In this document: one piece after another, positions 7,869-15,308 of the stretch
How the letters are laid out: each line of letters starts with the position of its first letter
Numbering within the stretch: the stretch's first letter is position 1
Program-made: the position numbers and the translations under genes
Assembly (NCBI GenBank): GCA_030698575.1
Contig: JAUYMQ010000135.1
Span: 1 to 21,630 of the forward strand
DNA length: 21,630 nucleotides
Reading direction: 5' to 3'
Source: Deltaproteobacteria bacterium
GTDB taxonomy: Bacteria > JAUYMQ01
Notes under the pieces: generated by a model
Database searches by the model: none
What the model was told of the DNA's origin: nothing
What the model saw: the letters and a program-made list of their open reading frames with translations, nothing else

Positions 7869-8336
7869 TCAGGCGGGTGCGCCGAGATGGCGGAGAAGGC
7901 CCGCCAGTCCTTCACGAATGCGCGCGAGGCAGGCGCGATAGTCGGCGAGCGAGCGCTCGAAGGGATCGGGGATGTCCATTCCCCGGGCGCGCCCGGGGAT
8001 GAACTCGGAGAGCATGTGAAGCTTGCCTTCCTCTTCACCGTAGAGGGAACGGAGCGTGTCCAAGTGCCCGCGCTCCATCACGATGACGAGATCGGCCGCA
8101 TCGAAGGCCTGGCGCGTGACGGGACGGGCGGAGTGCCCCGAGAGATCGAGATCGTCCTCCCGCGCGAGCTGGACGATCTCCCAGGGCGGCTGGGCCCCGG
8201 GGGAAGCGTAGATGCCGACGGACGACGCCTCGAGCGCGGCGCCCCGCGCCCGGGCCTCTTGCAGAAAGAGCGCCGCTGCGAGCGGACTCCGGCAGAGGTT
8301 GCCCGTGCAGACGAAAAGCACGCGGCGCACCGGCAC
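7869..8336 (-). CDS. Low-molecular-weight protein tyrosine phosphatase family protein
   Basis: A cytoplasmic phosphatase fold of about 155 residues. The P-loop VCTGNLCRSP begins near the N-terminus (nucleophile Cys10, Arg16 of CX5R in this start), and the general-acid loop appears as DIPDPF. Both are diagnostic of the LMW-PTP/Wzb family, which dephosphorylates protein tyrosine (in many bacteria on capsule or exopolysaccharide kinases) and is related to arsenate reductases. I saw no third Cys pattern that would argue for arsenate reduction. The start is uncertain: GTG 8336 gives the family-like N-terminus MPVRRVLFVC, while a TTG at 8381 would extend it by 15 residues and overlap the gpsA end by 20 bp. 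Neither has a strong ribosome site. No tyrosine kinase is in the window, so its partner is unknown. Confidence 0.88.
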   Translation of the reverse strand: MPVRRVLFVCTGNLCRSPLAAALFLQEARARGAALEASSVGIYASPGAQPPWEIVQLAREDDLDLSGHSARPVTRQAFDAADLVIVMERGHLDTLRSLYGEEEGKLHMLSEFIPGRARGMDIPDPFERSLADYRACLARIREGLAGLLRHLGAPA

Positions 8337-8361
8337 CCCGGCGACCGCCGGGATCCAGGAG

Positions 8362-9381
8362 CTAGATTCTCTCTGTTTCAACTTCAGACTTGAGGGTGCG
8401 GCCCATGAGGTCGCTGACCGCGTCGTGGGCGGGCTTGTCCTCGTAGAGGATCGCGTAGGTCTGCTCGATGATGGGAACCTCGACGTTGAATTTCTTCGCC
8501 ATGTCGTACGCCGCGCGCGTGGTGTTGACCCCCTCGGCGACCATCTTCATTTCGCCGAGTATCTGCTTGAGTGACTTCCCCTGGCCGAGGGCCAGGCCCA
8601 CGCTCCGGTTTCGCGAGAGATCGCCGCAGCAGGTGAGAACCAGGTCCCCCACGCCGGCCAGGCCGAGGAAGGTCAGTGGCTCCGCACCCTTGTGGATGCC
8701 CAGGCGTGTGATCTCAGCCAGCCCGCGCGTGATCAGGGCCGCGCGCGCCGACTGCCCCAGCTGCAACCCGTCGCTGATCCCGACGGTCACCGCGATGACG
8801 TTCTTCAGCGAGCCGCCCAGCTCGATCCCCACCACGTCGGGATTGGTGTAGCACCGGAAGGTCGTGCTGCTGAACACTTCCTGGACCCGGCGGGACAGGT
8901 CGTCGTTGAAGGAGGCCACGCTGACCGCACAGGGCATTCCCTTGGAGATTTCCTTGGCGAAGCTCGGGCCCGAGATGTAGGCCAGGTGATCGCGATAGCC
9001 GGCTGGAAGCACCTCTTCCAGAACTTCCGACATGAGCATGAGGGTGTCGACCTCGATCCCCTTGGTGGCCGAGACGAGCGGGATGGGCTCCTGGACAAGG
9101 GGCGCCAGTTGGGTCATGACCGAGCGTACGTACTGGCTGGGGACCACGCTCAGGAGCATGTCGCGCCCCTTGATGGTGTCCCGAAGCTCCCGCGTGGGAT
9201 AGACGTTCGGGGGGAGCTTGACGCCCGGGAGATAGACGTCGTTTACCCGCGTCTGGAGCATCCGCTCGCAGAGATCCTCCTCGAACACCCACAGGCGGAC
9301 GTCGTGCCCCTTCTCACCCAGGAGCTTCGCAAGCGCGGTGCCGAAACTGCCGGCGCCGATAACACCGATGGAAACCTTCAT
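8362..9381 (-). CDS. gpsA: NAD(P)-dependent glycerol-3-phosphate dehydrogenase
   Basis: Reduces dihydroxyacetone phosphate to sn-glycerol 3-phosphate, the backbone for phospholipid synthesis, in the cytoplasm. The 339-residue length is typical. The N-terminal Rossmann motif is GVIGAGSFGTALA. Further landmarks are VSATKGIE, YISGPSFAKEI, the catalytic-Lys segment GGSLKNVIAV, the TFLGLAGVGDLVLTC stretch and MVAEGVNTTRA near the C-terminus. ATG 9381 was chosen over the adjacent in-frame TTG at 9384; a G-rich run lies 9-10 nt upstream. It is the first gene of the leftward unit, about 100 nt downstream of a predicted promoter at 9488-9516. Confidence 0.96.
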   Translation of the reverse strand: MKVSIGVIGAGSFGTALAKLLGEKGHDVRLWVFEEDLCERMLQTRVNDVYLPGVKLPPNVYPTRELRDTIKGRDMLLSVVPSQYVRSVMTQLAPLVQEPIPLVSATKGIEVDTLMLMSEVLEEVLPAGYRDHLAYISGPSFAKEISKGMPCAVSVASFNDDLSRRVQEVFSSTTFRCYTNPDVVGIELGGSLKNVIAVTVGISDGLQLGQSARAALITRGLAEITRLGIHKGAEPLTFLGLAGVGDLVLTCCGDLSRNRSVGLALGQGKSLKQILGEMKMVAEGVNTTRAAYDMAKKFNVEVPIIEQTYAILYEDKPAHDAVSDLMGRTLKSEVETERI

Positions 9382-9487
9382 CAATGAACCCCCGCTTCAG
9401 AGCGACCCCCGAGGCGTCGCGGCTCCTGCGGCGCACCGTCCCGGCCACCCGGCAGCGGAAACTGGTGCGATTGTTTTGTCGTGGCCG

Positions 9488-9516
9488 ATTATGGCGGCGG
9501 GCCCGAGGCGTTGCAA
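9488..9516 (-). promoter_or_regulatory. Predicted sigma70-type promoter for the gpsA unit
   Basis: On the minus strand TTGCAA (9516-9511, 4/6 to TTGACA) is separated by 17 nt from CATAAT (9493-9488, 5/6 to TATAAT). Initiation would fall near 9481, giving a leader of about 100 nt before gpsA. Spacing and position are right; there is no experimental support. Confidence 0.55.
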
Positions 9517-9561
9517 GCGTGTTGGCTCCCATCCGGCGCGTGTTTCGCGCGCGGCCGTCCC

Positions 9562-9590
9562 TTGACAGGCACGGGGTCTCCACTTACCTT
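9562..9590 (+). promoter_or_regulatory. Predicted sigma70-type promoter for the nuo operon
   Basis: A perfect TTGACA (9562-9567) is followed by a 17-nt spacer and TACCTT (9585-9590), which keeps the first two and last bases of TATAAT. Initiation would fall near 9597, about 120 nt before nuoA. It is the only good promoter I see for the operon. Confidence 0.65.
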
Positions 9591-9719
9591 GCCGGTGATT
9601 TTATTGAAGCTTTCCCGCCTGTTCGAGCTTGATCAGCGTGGCGCCGGCCCGGTCGAGGCAGAGCAGCATGCCGGCTCCGCCAACCTTCTCCTCATGGCAT
9701 ACCGGAGACGAGATCAGAC

Positions 9720-10076
9720 ATGCTCGGCGAGTACGTTCCGGTCCTCATTACCCTGGTGGTCGCGATGGGACTGGCGGCCACATTCATCCTGCTCACGACC
9801 ATTCTCGGCCCGAAGCGGTATCTGCGCGTAAAAATGGAGCCGTTCGAGTGCGGGGTGGAGCAGCTGGTGAGCCCTCGCCGGCGCTTCAGCGTCAAGTTTT
9901 ACCTCGTGGCCATGCTCTTCATCCTTTTCGATATCGAGGTGGTGTTCCTCTACCCCTGGGCGGTGCGCTTCCGCGAGCTGGGGTGGTACGGCTTCGGCGC
10001 CATGATGATTTTTCTGGGGGTGGTTTTCATCACGCTCGCCTACGAATGGCGCAAGGGCGCGCTCGACTGGGATTGA
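9720..10076 (+). CDS. nuoA: NADH-quinone oxidoreductase subunit A
   Basis: A small membrane subunit of complex I that helps form the quinone-site/membrane interface with NuoH, J and K. It has 118 residues and three TM segments (about 8-30, 62-82, 91-111). The conserved loop PFECGVEQ (about 41-48) and the second-helix acidic motif LFDIEVVFLYPW are present. The ATG at 9720 gives the family's normal length. It is the first gene of the operon. The next gene, 23 bp on, is nuoC; nuoB, which normally follows nuoA, is missing. Confidence 0.95.
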   Translation: MLGEYVPVLITLVVAMGLAATFILLTTILGPKRYLRVKMEPFECGVEQLVSPRRRFSVKFYLVAMLFILFDIEVVFLYPWAVRFRELGWYGFGAMMIFLGVVFITLAYEWRKGALDWD

Positions 10077-10099
10077 AGGTTACCGGCTGAGGAAGCGTT

Positions 10100-10627
10100 A
10101 TGGATGCACCAGTAGAGGGGAACAGGGCGGCGGGGGACTCGGACGAGAAGCCCTCGCCGGCCGTGCAGCGCGTCCTCGAGAGATTTTCCGGCGACGTTCT
10201 GAGCCGGCACGCCTATCGCGGCGATGACACCCTCGTGATCAAGCGCGAGGCCGTCGTCGATGTCTGTCGATTCCTGAAGGCGGAGCCGGATCTCCGCTTC
10301 GACCTCTTTCTCGATCTCACGGCCGTGGACTACCTCCCCGTCGAACCGCGCTTCGAAGTCGTCATCCATCTCTATTCGACACCCCATGGGCTTCGCATGC
10401 GCCTGAAGGTGCCGCTCGCAGGCGACGATCCGGAGATGGATACGCTCACATCCGTGTGGCGGGCGACCGACTGGTTCGAGCGTGAAGCCTGGGACATGTA
10501 CGGGATCGTCTTCCGCGGCCACCCGAACCTGAAGCGGATCCTGCTTTACGAGGAGTTCGAGGGCCATCCGCTGCGCAAGGACTACCCCATCGACAAGCGT
10601 CAGCCCTTGATCGGGCCAAAGAACTGA
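10100..10627 (+). CDS. nuoC: NADH-quinone oxidoreductase subunit C
   Basis: A peripheral-arm subunit of the complex I quinone module (30-kDa family), without cofactors. The 175-residue protein has a variable N-terminal tail (residues 1-25) and the diagnostic C-terminal signature FEREAWDMYGIVFRGHP, followed by LKRILLYEEFEGHPLRKDYP. It is a separate gene, not fused to nuoD as in E. coli. GAGGAAG precedes the ATG with good spacing. It takes the place directly after nuoA where nuoB is usually found. Confidence 0.95.
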   Translation: MDAPVEGNRAAGDSDEKPSPAVQRVLERFSGDVLSRHAYRGDDTLVIKREAVVDVCRFLKAEPDLRFDLFLDLTAVDYLPVEPRFEVVIHLYSTPHGLRMRLKVPLAGDDPEMDTLTSVWRATDWFEREAWDMYGIVFRGHPNLKRILLYEEFEGHPLRKDYPIDKRQPLIGPKN

Positions 10628-10640
10628 GGCGGAAGCGCTG

Positions 10641-11831
10641 ATGGCCGAACCGGAAAATGAGCTTCACACAGATGAGATGATCCTGAACATTGGGCCGTCT
10701 CATCCCGCCACGCACGGAACCGTTCGTGTACTCGCCACGCTCGACGGCGAGAACATCGTGAATGCGGATGTCGAGATTGGATACCTTCACCGGGCCTTCG
10801 AGAAGAGCTGCGAGCACGGCACCTGGCAACAGGCTTTCCCCTACACCGATCGGCTGAACTACAACTCCGCAATCATCAACAACGTCGCCTACGCCATGGG
10901 CGTCGAGAAGCTCCTCGGCATCGATGTTCCCGAGCGCTGCCGCTTCATCCGGACCATCGCCTCCGAGATCTCGCGCGTCGCCGATCATCTTACCTGCATC
11001 GGGCCCAGCGCCATGGAGGTCGGGGCCTTCTCGACCTTCCTTTACTTCGTGGAAGCCCGCGAACTCATGTGGGATCTGATCGAATCGCTCTGCGGCGCGC
11101 GGCTCACGAACAACTACGTGCGCATCGGCGGCGTCAAGGCTGATCTGCCCGCTGACTTCGCGGAGAAACTCAAGGCTCACTTCGTCAAGACCCGCCAGCT
11201 CATCGACGACGTCGACAAGCTCCTCACCCACAACCGCATCTTCATCGATCGCATGCGTGGCACCGGCGTGCTCTCCGCGGAAGACGCGATCGACTGGGGC
11301 TGGACCGGCCCCTGCCTGAGATCCACGGGCGTGCCGCTGGATCTGCGAAAGGACGAACCTTACCTGGTATACGACCAGGTGGACTTCGACGTCCCTGTGG
11401 GAGAGTACGGCGACAATTTCGATCGCTACCTCGTGCGGATGGAGGAGATGCACCAGTCGATGCGCATGGTCGAGCAGCTCCTGGAGAAGATCCCCGAAGG
11501 CCCGATCAACGTCGAGGATACCCGGGTGCGCTGGCCGGCCAAGCAGCTCGTCTATTCGCGGATGGAGGAGCTGATCAATCACTTCAAGATCGTCTTCGAG
11601 GGCGTGCAGCCGCCGAAAGGCGAGGCCTACGCGGCGGTCGAGAGCCCGAACGGCGAGCTGGGCTTCTATCTGGTGAGCGACGGCTCAGGCAAGCCCGTGA
11701 AGGTGCGCTGCCGCCCGCCGGGCTTCGCGAACCTCCAGGCGCTGGGCCCCATCCTGAAGGGCGGCATGCTGTCCGATCTGGTTCCGAGCTTCGGGATGAT
11801 CAACATGATCGGGGGGGAGTGCGACCGGTGA
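10641..11831 (+). CDS. nuoD: NADH-quinone oxidoreductase subunit D
   Basis: The 49-kDa-family subunit that forms the quinone-binding pocket with NuoB and NuoH. It has 396 residues, the family's normal length. Landmarks: NIGPSHPATHGTVRV near the N-terminus with the quinone-site His; PYTDRLNYNS containing the expected pocket Tyr; EISRVADHL; and the C-terminal KVRCRPPGFANLQAL followed by MIGGECDR. The [NiFe]-hydrogenase-type nickel Cys ligands are absent, as expected. GAGGCGGAAG precedes the ATG 13 bp after nuoC. The TGA overlaps the nuoE start as GTGA. Its partner NuoB is not in the window. Confidence 0.97.
   Translation: MAEPENELHTDEMILNIGPSHPATHGTVRVLATLDGENIVNADVEIGYLHRAFEKSCEHGTWQQAFPYTDRLNYNSAIINNVAYAMGVEKLLGIDVPERCRFIRTIASEISRVADHLTCIGPSAMEVGAFSTFLYFVEARELMWDLIESLCGARLTNNYVRIGGVKADLPADFAEKLKAHFVKTRQLIDDVDKLLTHNRIFIDRMRGTGVLSAEDAIDWGWTGPCLRSTGVPLDLRKDEPYLVYDQVDFDVPVGEYGDNFDRYLVRMEEMHQSMRMVEQLLEKIPEGPINVEDTRVRWPAKQLVYSRMEELINHFKIVFEGVQPPKGEAYAAVESPNGELGFYLVSDGSGKPVKVRCRPPGFANLQALGPILKGGMLSDLVPSFGMINMIGGECDR
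11811..11830 (+). promoter_or_regulatory. Ribosome binding site and GTG start of nuoE inside the nuoD end
   Basis: GGGGGGGAG (11811-11819) lies 8 nt before GTG 11828, which overlaps the nuoD TGA (11829-11831) as GTGA. This favours GTG 11828 over the in-frame GTG at 11819, which would sit inside the purine run, and suggests coupled translation. Confidence 0.6.
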
Positions 11832-12298
11832 GCCTGCTGAACGAAGCCGCGCGCAAGGAGATCCTGGAGTGCACCAAGCGCTATCCCGAGAAGCGGGCTG
11901 CGCTGCTTCCGGCGCTCCACGTACTGCAGCGGGATCACGGCTGGATTCCCCAGGAAGGGATGAAAGAGGTGGCCGAGCTGCTCGGCCTCAAGCCGGCCGA
12001 GGTGCTGGAAGTCGTTACGTTCTACACGATGTTCAATCAGAAGCAGGTCGGGCGGCACCATATCCAGGTCTGCCGGAACATCTCCTGCGCGTTGCGCGGG
12101 GCGCGGCGCATCACCCGTCACATCTCGGGCAAGCTGGGCATCCAGACCGGCGAGACGACCCCTGACGGACAGTTCACGCTGAGCGAGGTCGAGTGCCTCG
12201 GCTCCTGCGGCACGGCCCCCATGCTGATGCTGAACGACGATTACCACGAGAACCTGACCGAACCGCGCGTCGACGAGATCCTCGATGATCTCTCCTGA
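11828..12298 (+). CDS. nuoE: NADH-quinone oxidoreductase subunit E
   Basis: The 24-kDa-family subunit of the NADH-oxidising module; its thioredoxin-like domain holds [2Fe-2S] cluster N1a. It has 156 residues from GTG 11828. The four ligands are visible as Cys82 and Cys87 in VCRNISC, and Cys123 and Cys127 in ECLGSCG. The N-terminal helical domain includes LLPALHVLQRDHGWIP and FYTMFNQK, both typical. It overlaps the nuoD stop by 4 bp and lies 21 bp before nuoF, with which it forms a heterodimer. Confidence 0.96.
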   Translation: MSLLNEAARKEILECTKRYPEKRAALLPALHVLQRDHGWIPQEGMKEVAELLGLKPAEVLEVVTFYTMFNQKQVGRHHIQVCRNISCALRGARRITRHISGKLGIQTGETTPDGQFTLSEVECLGSCGTAPMLMLNDDYHENLTEPRVDEILDDLS

Positions 12299-12319
12299 CG
12301 GCGCGGGCGGGCGGTGGCG

Positions 12320-13606
12320 ATGAGCGAAGCCTACCTCACCACACACTTCGGCGAGAAGGACTCGGCGAAGCTCGATTTCTACCTCTCCCACCGGGGGTAC
12401 GAATCGGCGCGCCGCGCGATCGGCTCGATGACCCCCTCCGAGGTCGTTCAGCTCGTCAAGGACAGCGGGCTGCGGGGCCGCGGCGGCGCCGGGTTCTCGA
12501 CCGGCCTCAAGTGGAGCTTCATGCCCAAGCCCGGGCAGGACGACCGCCCGCGGTACATCGCCTGCAACGCGGATGAGTCGGAGCCGGGCACCTTCAAGGA
12601 TCGCGCCATCATGGAGCGGGATCCGCACCAGCTCATCGAGGGACTCATCATCGCCGGATGGGCGATGCAGGCCAAGGCCGCCTACATCTATATCCGGGGC
12701 GAGTACGTCCATCCGGCCCGCGTGCTGGAGGCCGCCCTCCGGGAAGCCTACGACGGGGGCTATCTGGGACCGCGCGTGATGGGCACCGACTTCGCCTTCG
12801 ACGTCTATCTGCACCGGGGGGCTGGCGCCTACATCTGCGGGGAAGAGACCGGGCTCATGGAGAGCCTGGAGGGGAAGAAGGGGCAGCCCCGGAAGAAGCC
12901 GCCCTTCCCGGCGAACTACGGTCTGTGGGGAATGCCCACGACGGTGAACAACGTCGAGACCTTCTGCCACGTGGTGCACGTCGTCGATCGCGGGATCGAC
13001 TGGTTCCGTGGCATCGGCACCGAGAAGAGCACCGGGACAACGCTGTTCGGCGTTTCGGGGCACGTGGTGCGGCCGGGTTACTTCGAGTTACCCCTCGGCA
13101 CAACGGCCAGGGAGATCATCTTCGAGCACGCCGGCGGAATCGCGAACGGCCGGCAGCTGAAGGGCTTCATCCCGGGGGGCTCCTCGACCAAGCCGCTGCC
13201 CGCCTCGGCCGTGGACGTCAGGATGGATCATGATTCTCTCGCCGCAGCCGGAAGCGCGCTGGGGACCGCGGGGCTCATCGTCATGGACGACACCACCTGC
13301 ATGGTGCGCGCCTCGAAGGTGATCGCGCACTTCTACCGCGACGAGTCCTGCGGGCAGTGCACGCAGTGCCGCGAGGGCACGGCCTGGCTCGACAAGCTCA
13401 TCGGCCGCATCGAGGCCGGCGCCGGCCGCATGGAGGATCTGGATCTCCTGCTCGATGTGGCCAATTCGATCGAGGGCGTGACGATCTGCGCCCTCTCGGA
13501 CGCCGCCGCCTGGCCCGTGCAGGGCGTTCTTAAACACTGGCGGGACGAGTTCGCGCGGCACGTGAAGGAAGGGAAGTGCCCCTTCCCGGAAAGCTTCGAA
13601 GTCTAG
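12320..13606 (+). CDS. nuoF: NADH-quinone oxidoreductase subunit F
   Basis: The NADH-binding 51-kDa-family subunit: FMN accepts the hydride and passes electrons to [4Fe-4S] cluster N3. The product is 428 residues. FMN/NADH motifs are GLRGRGGAGFSTGLKW, ACNADESEPGTFKDR and GAGAYICGEETGLMESLEG; the NNVET motif follows. Cluster ligands are the three Cys of ESCGQCTQCREG (344, 347, 350) and Cys390 in TICALSD. An in-frame GTG at 12314 is an alternative start adding two residues; ATG 12320 has GGGCGG five bases upstream. All catalytic elements look intact, so NADH oxidation is expected. Confidence 0.97.
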   Translation: MSEAYLTTHFGEKDSAKLDFYLSHRGYESARRAIGSMTPSEVVQLVKDSGLRGRGGAGFSTGLKWSFMPKPGQDDRPRYIACNADESEPGTFKDRAIMERDPHQLIEGLIIAGWAMQAKAAYIYIRGEYVHPARVLEAALREAYDGGYLGPRVMGTDFAFDVYLHRGAGAYICGEETGLMESLEGKKGQPRKKPPFPANYGLWGMPTTVNNVETFCHVVHVVDRGIDWFRGIGTEKSTGTTLFGVSGHVVRPGYFELPLGTTAREIIFEHAGGIANGRQLKGFIPGGSSTKPLPASAVDVRMDHDSLAAAGSALGTAGLIVMDDTTCMVRASKVIAHFYRDESCGQCTQCREGTAWLDKLIGRIEAGAGRMEDLDLLLDVANSIEGVTICALSDAAAWPVQGVLKHWRDEFARHVKEGKCPFPESFEV

Positions 13607-13618
13607 CAAGGAAAGACG

Positions 13619-15202
13619 ATGCCCAAGTTCACGATCGACGGGAAAGAGATCGTCGTGGAGCCCGGCACCACGATACTCCAGGCCGCGAAGGCGCACGGCA
13701 TCCGGATTCCCTACTTTTGCTGGCACCCCAAGCTGTCGATCGACGGCTCCTGCCGCATGTGCCAGGTGGAAGTCGAGAAGATGCCCAAGCTGCAGATTGC
13801 CTGTAACACGCCGGTGCTCGAAGGCATGGTGGTGAACACGCAAACTCCGAAGGTCGAGGACGCCCGGCGCGCGGTAATGGAGCTTCTTCTCATCAACCAT
13901 CCCCTCGACTGCCCCATCTGCGACCAGGCCGGCGAGTGCAAGCTGCAGAACTACTGCTTCGACTACGGCATGCGTCACAGCCGTTATGTCGAACCGAAGC
14001 GCCTGCTCAGCAAGCGAGTGGATATCGGCCCTCGCGTTCTCCTCGACGAAGAGCGCTGCATTCTCTGCCGTCGATGCGTCAGGTTCTGCCGGGAGGTCAG
14101 CAAGACCGGTGAGCTAACCGTGCACAACCGGGGTGATCACAGTGTCATTGCGACCTTCCCCGGGCAGAAACTGGACAACCGCTACTCGATCTGCACATGC
14201 GACATCTGCCCGGTCGGGGCGCTCACGGGCAAGGATTTCCGATTCAAGGTGCGGGTCTGGTTTCTGAAAGAAACTCCCTCCGTCTGCACAGGTTGCGCGA
14301 ACGGCTGCAATATCAACGTCGCGGTTTACAAGGATCGGATCTATCGATACCTTCCCCGCCGGAACGACGCCGTGAACGACACCTGGATGTGTGACGACGG
14401 CCGCCTTTCCTACGGGCACGTCCAGGCCGAGGATCGGATTCGCGCCGCGCGAATGATCGAGGCGCCCGGCCAGCCCGCCGCCGAGGTTCCGCTCGACATG
14501 GCGGTGGACGCGACCGCCGCGGCGCTCCGCCAGGCGCGCGACAATGACGGCGCCTCCGCCCTCGCGGCGGTGGCAAGCGCGCGGGCGACGAACGAGGATC
14601 TCTTTGTCTTCACGAAGTTCGTCCGGGGCGTCCTCGGCGTAGAGAGATCCGCGATGGTCGTTCCCGCCTGGGAGCCTGACGGGTTTCTCATTCAGGCCGA
14701 GAAGGCGCCGAACGCCGCGGGCGCGCGGGCTATGGGTGTGGGGGGAGAGGACGAGGCGCGGGCGATCCTCGATCGTTGCGAGCGGGGCGAGGTGAATGCG
14801 CTGATCGTGCTGGGCGCCGACCTTCTGCTTGCCGGCGAAAGAGAGAAGGTGCTCACCGCCCTCCGCAAGGTCCCAACCATCGTCTGCCTCGACACCCACG
14901 AAAGCGAACTGTCGCGGATTGCTCACTTCGTTCTTCCCGCCTGCACCTTCGCCGAGAAGGATGGAACGATGACGAACGTGAAGGGGCGCGTGCAGCGCAT
15001 CCGCCCGGCAATCCGGGCCCTGGGCGACGCGCTCCCGGAGTGGGAGATCCTCGGGCGCCTGGCGGCGCGCATGGGGCAGCCGCTCCCCTCCGGCGAGCCG
15101 CGCGAGATCCTGAAAGAGCTGGCGGGCGAGGTGCCGGCCTTCGCCCGCGTGACGCCGGAGAGCGTCGGCACGCAGGGTGTCACTCTGACCGTCGTAGCCT
15201 GA
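13619..15202 (+). CDS. nuoG: NADH-quinone oxidoreductase subunit G, compact form
   Basis: The 75-kDa-family subunit that carries electrons from NuoE/F toward NuoI. All cluster motifs are present: N1b (Cys34, 45, 48, 62), N5 (His94, Cys98, 101, 107), N4 (Cys147, 150, 153, 197) and the N7 motif CX2CX3CX27C (Cys223, 226, 230, 258), which mitochondrial homologues lack. The C-terminal molybdopterin-like domain (about 255-527) is short; 527 residues is well below the roughly 700-900 of common NuoG. It keeps ASARATNED, LIVLGADLL and AEKDGTMTNVKGRVQRI, so internal shortening looks likelier than frameshift. AAGGAAAG precedes the ATG. The last codons (Val-Val-Ala-stop) form the first unit of the tandem repeat at 15191-15260. 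Confidence 0.95.
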   Translation: MPKFTIDGKEIVVEPGTTILQAAKAHGIRIPYFCWHPKLSIDGSCRMCQVEVEKMPKLQIACNTPVLEGMVVNTQTPKVEDARRAVMELLLINHPLDCPICDQAGECKLQNYCFDYGMRHSRYVEPKRLLSKRVDIGPRVLLDEERCILCRRCVRFCREVSKTGELTVHNRGDHSVIATFPGQKLDNRYSICTCDICPVGALTGKDFRFKVRVWFLKETPSVCTGCANGCNINVAVYKDRIYRYLPRRNDAVNDTWMCDDGRLSYGHVQAEDRIRAARMIEAPGQPAAEVPLDMAVDATAAALRQARDNDGASALAAVASARATNEDLFVFTKFVRGVLGVERSAMVVPAWEPDGFLIQAEKAPNAAGARAMGVGGEDEARAILDRCERGEVNALIVLGADLLLAGEREKVLTALRKVPTIVCLDTHESELSRIAHFVLPACTFAEKDGTMTNVKGRVQRIRPAIRALGDALPEWEILGRLAARMGQPLPSGEPREILKELAGEVPAFARVTPESVGTQGVTLTVVA

Positions 15203-15260
15203 ATATCGCAGCCTGATTGTCGTAGCCTGATTGTCGTAGCCTGATTGTCGTTTCCTGAAT
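15191..15260 (+). repeat. Five tandem 14-bp units spanning the nuoG stop codon
   Basis: Five contiguous 14-bp units start at 15191, 15205, 15219, 15233 and 15247. Units 3 and 4 are identical (GTCGTAGCCTGATT); units 1, 2 and 5 differ by 1-3 bases. Unit 1 encodes the last three residues and stop of nuoG. Each unit contains TGA and 14 is not a multiple of three, so stops occur in all three forward frames. The remaining 48 bp to nuoH shows no obvious structure. Confidence 0.9.
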
Positions 15261-15308
15261 TGATGCGAATCCCCGAGGTGGGCGCATTACTTCCCGAATG
15301 AGAGCTTG

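Larger units (their letters stand above)
9382..9719. other. 338-bp divergent intergenic region between gpsA and nuoA
   Basis: It holds two back-to-back promoters (see separate entries) and the 5' leaders of both units: about 100 nt for gpsA and about 120 nt for nuoA. I saw no convincing coding sequence; frames open here do not resemble NuoB or any known family. The nuoA leader contains GGAG at 9704-9707, 12 nt before the ATG, slightly far for a ribosome site. No clear operator palindrome was found. Confidence 0.6.

Noticed and set aside
9601-9719. A degraded nuoB or a leader peptide gene upstream of nuoA
   Set aside because: None of the forward frames shows the vicinal Cys pair or GCPP-type motif of NuoB, and no short frame has a good ribosome site.
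11666-13063. 465-codon open frame on the minus strand opposite nuoD, nuoE and nuoF
   Set aside because: Crosses three well-supported plus-strand genes and shows no domain; shadow frame.
15191-15260. Possible CRISPR-like or terminator element at the 14-bp array
   Set aside because: Units are directly adjacent with no spacers, too short for CRISPR, and there is no stem followed by a T-run.
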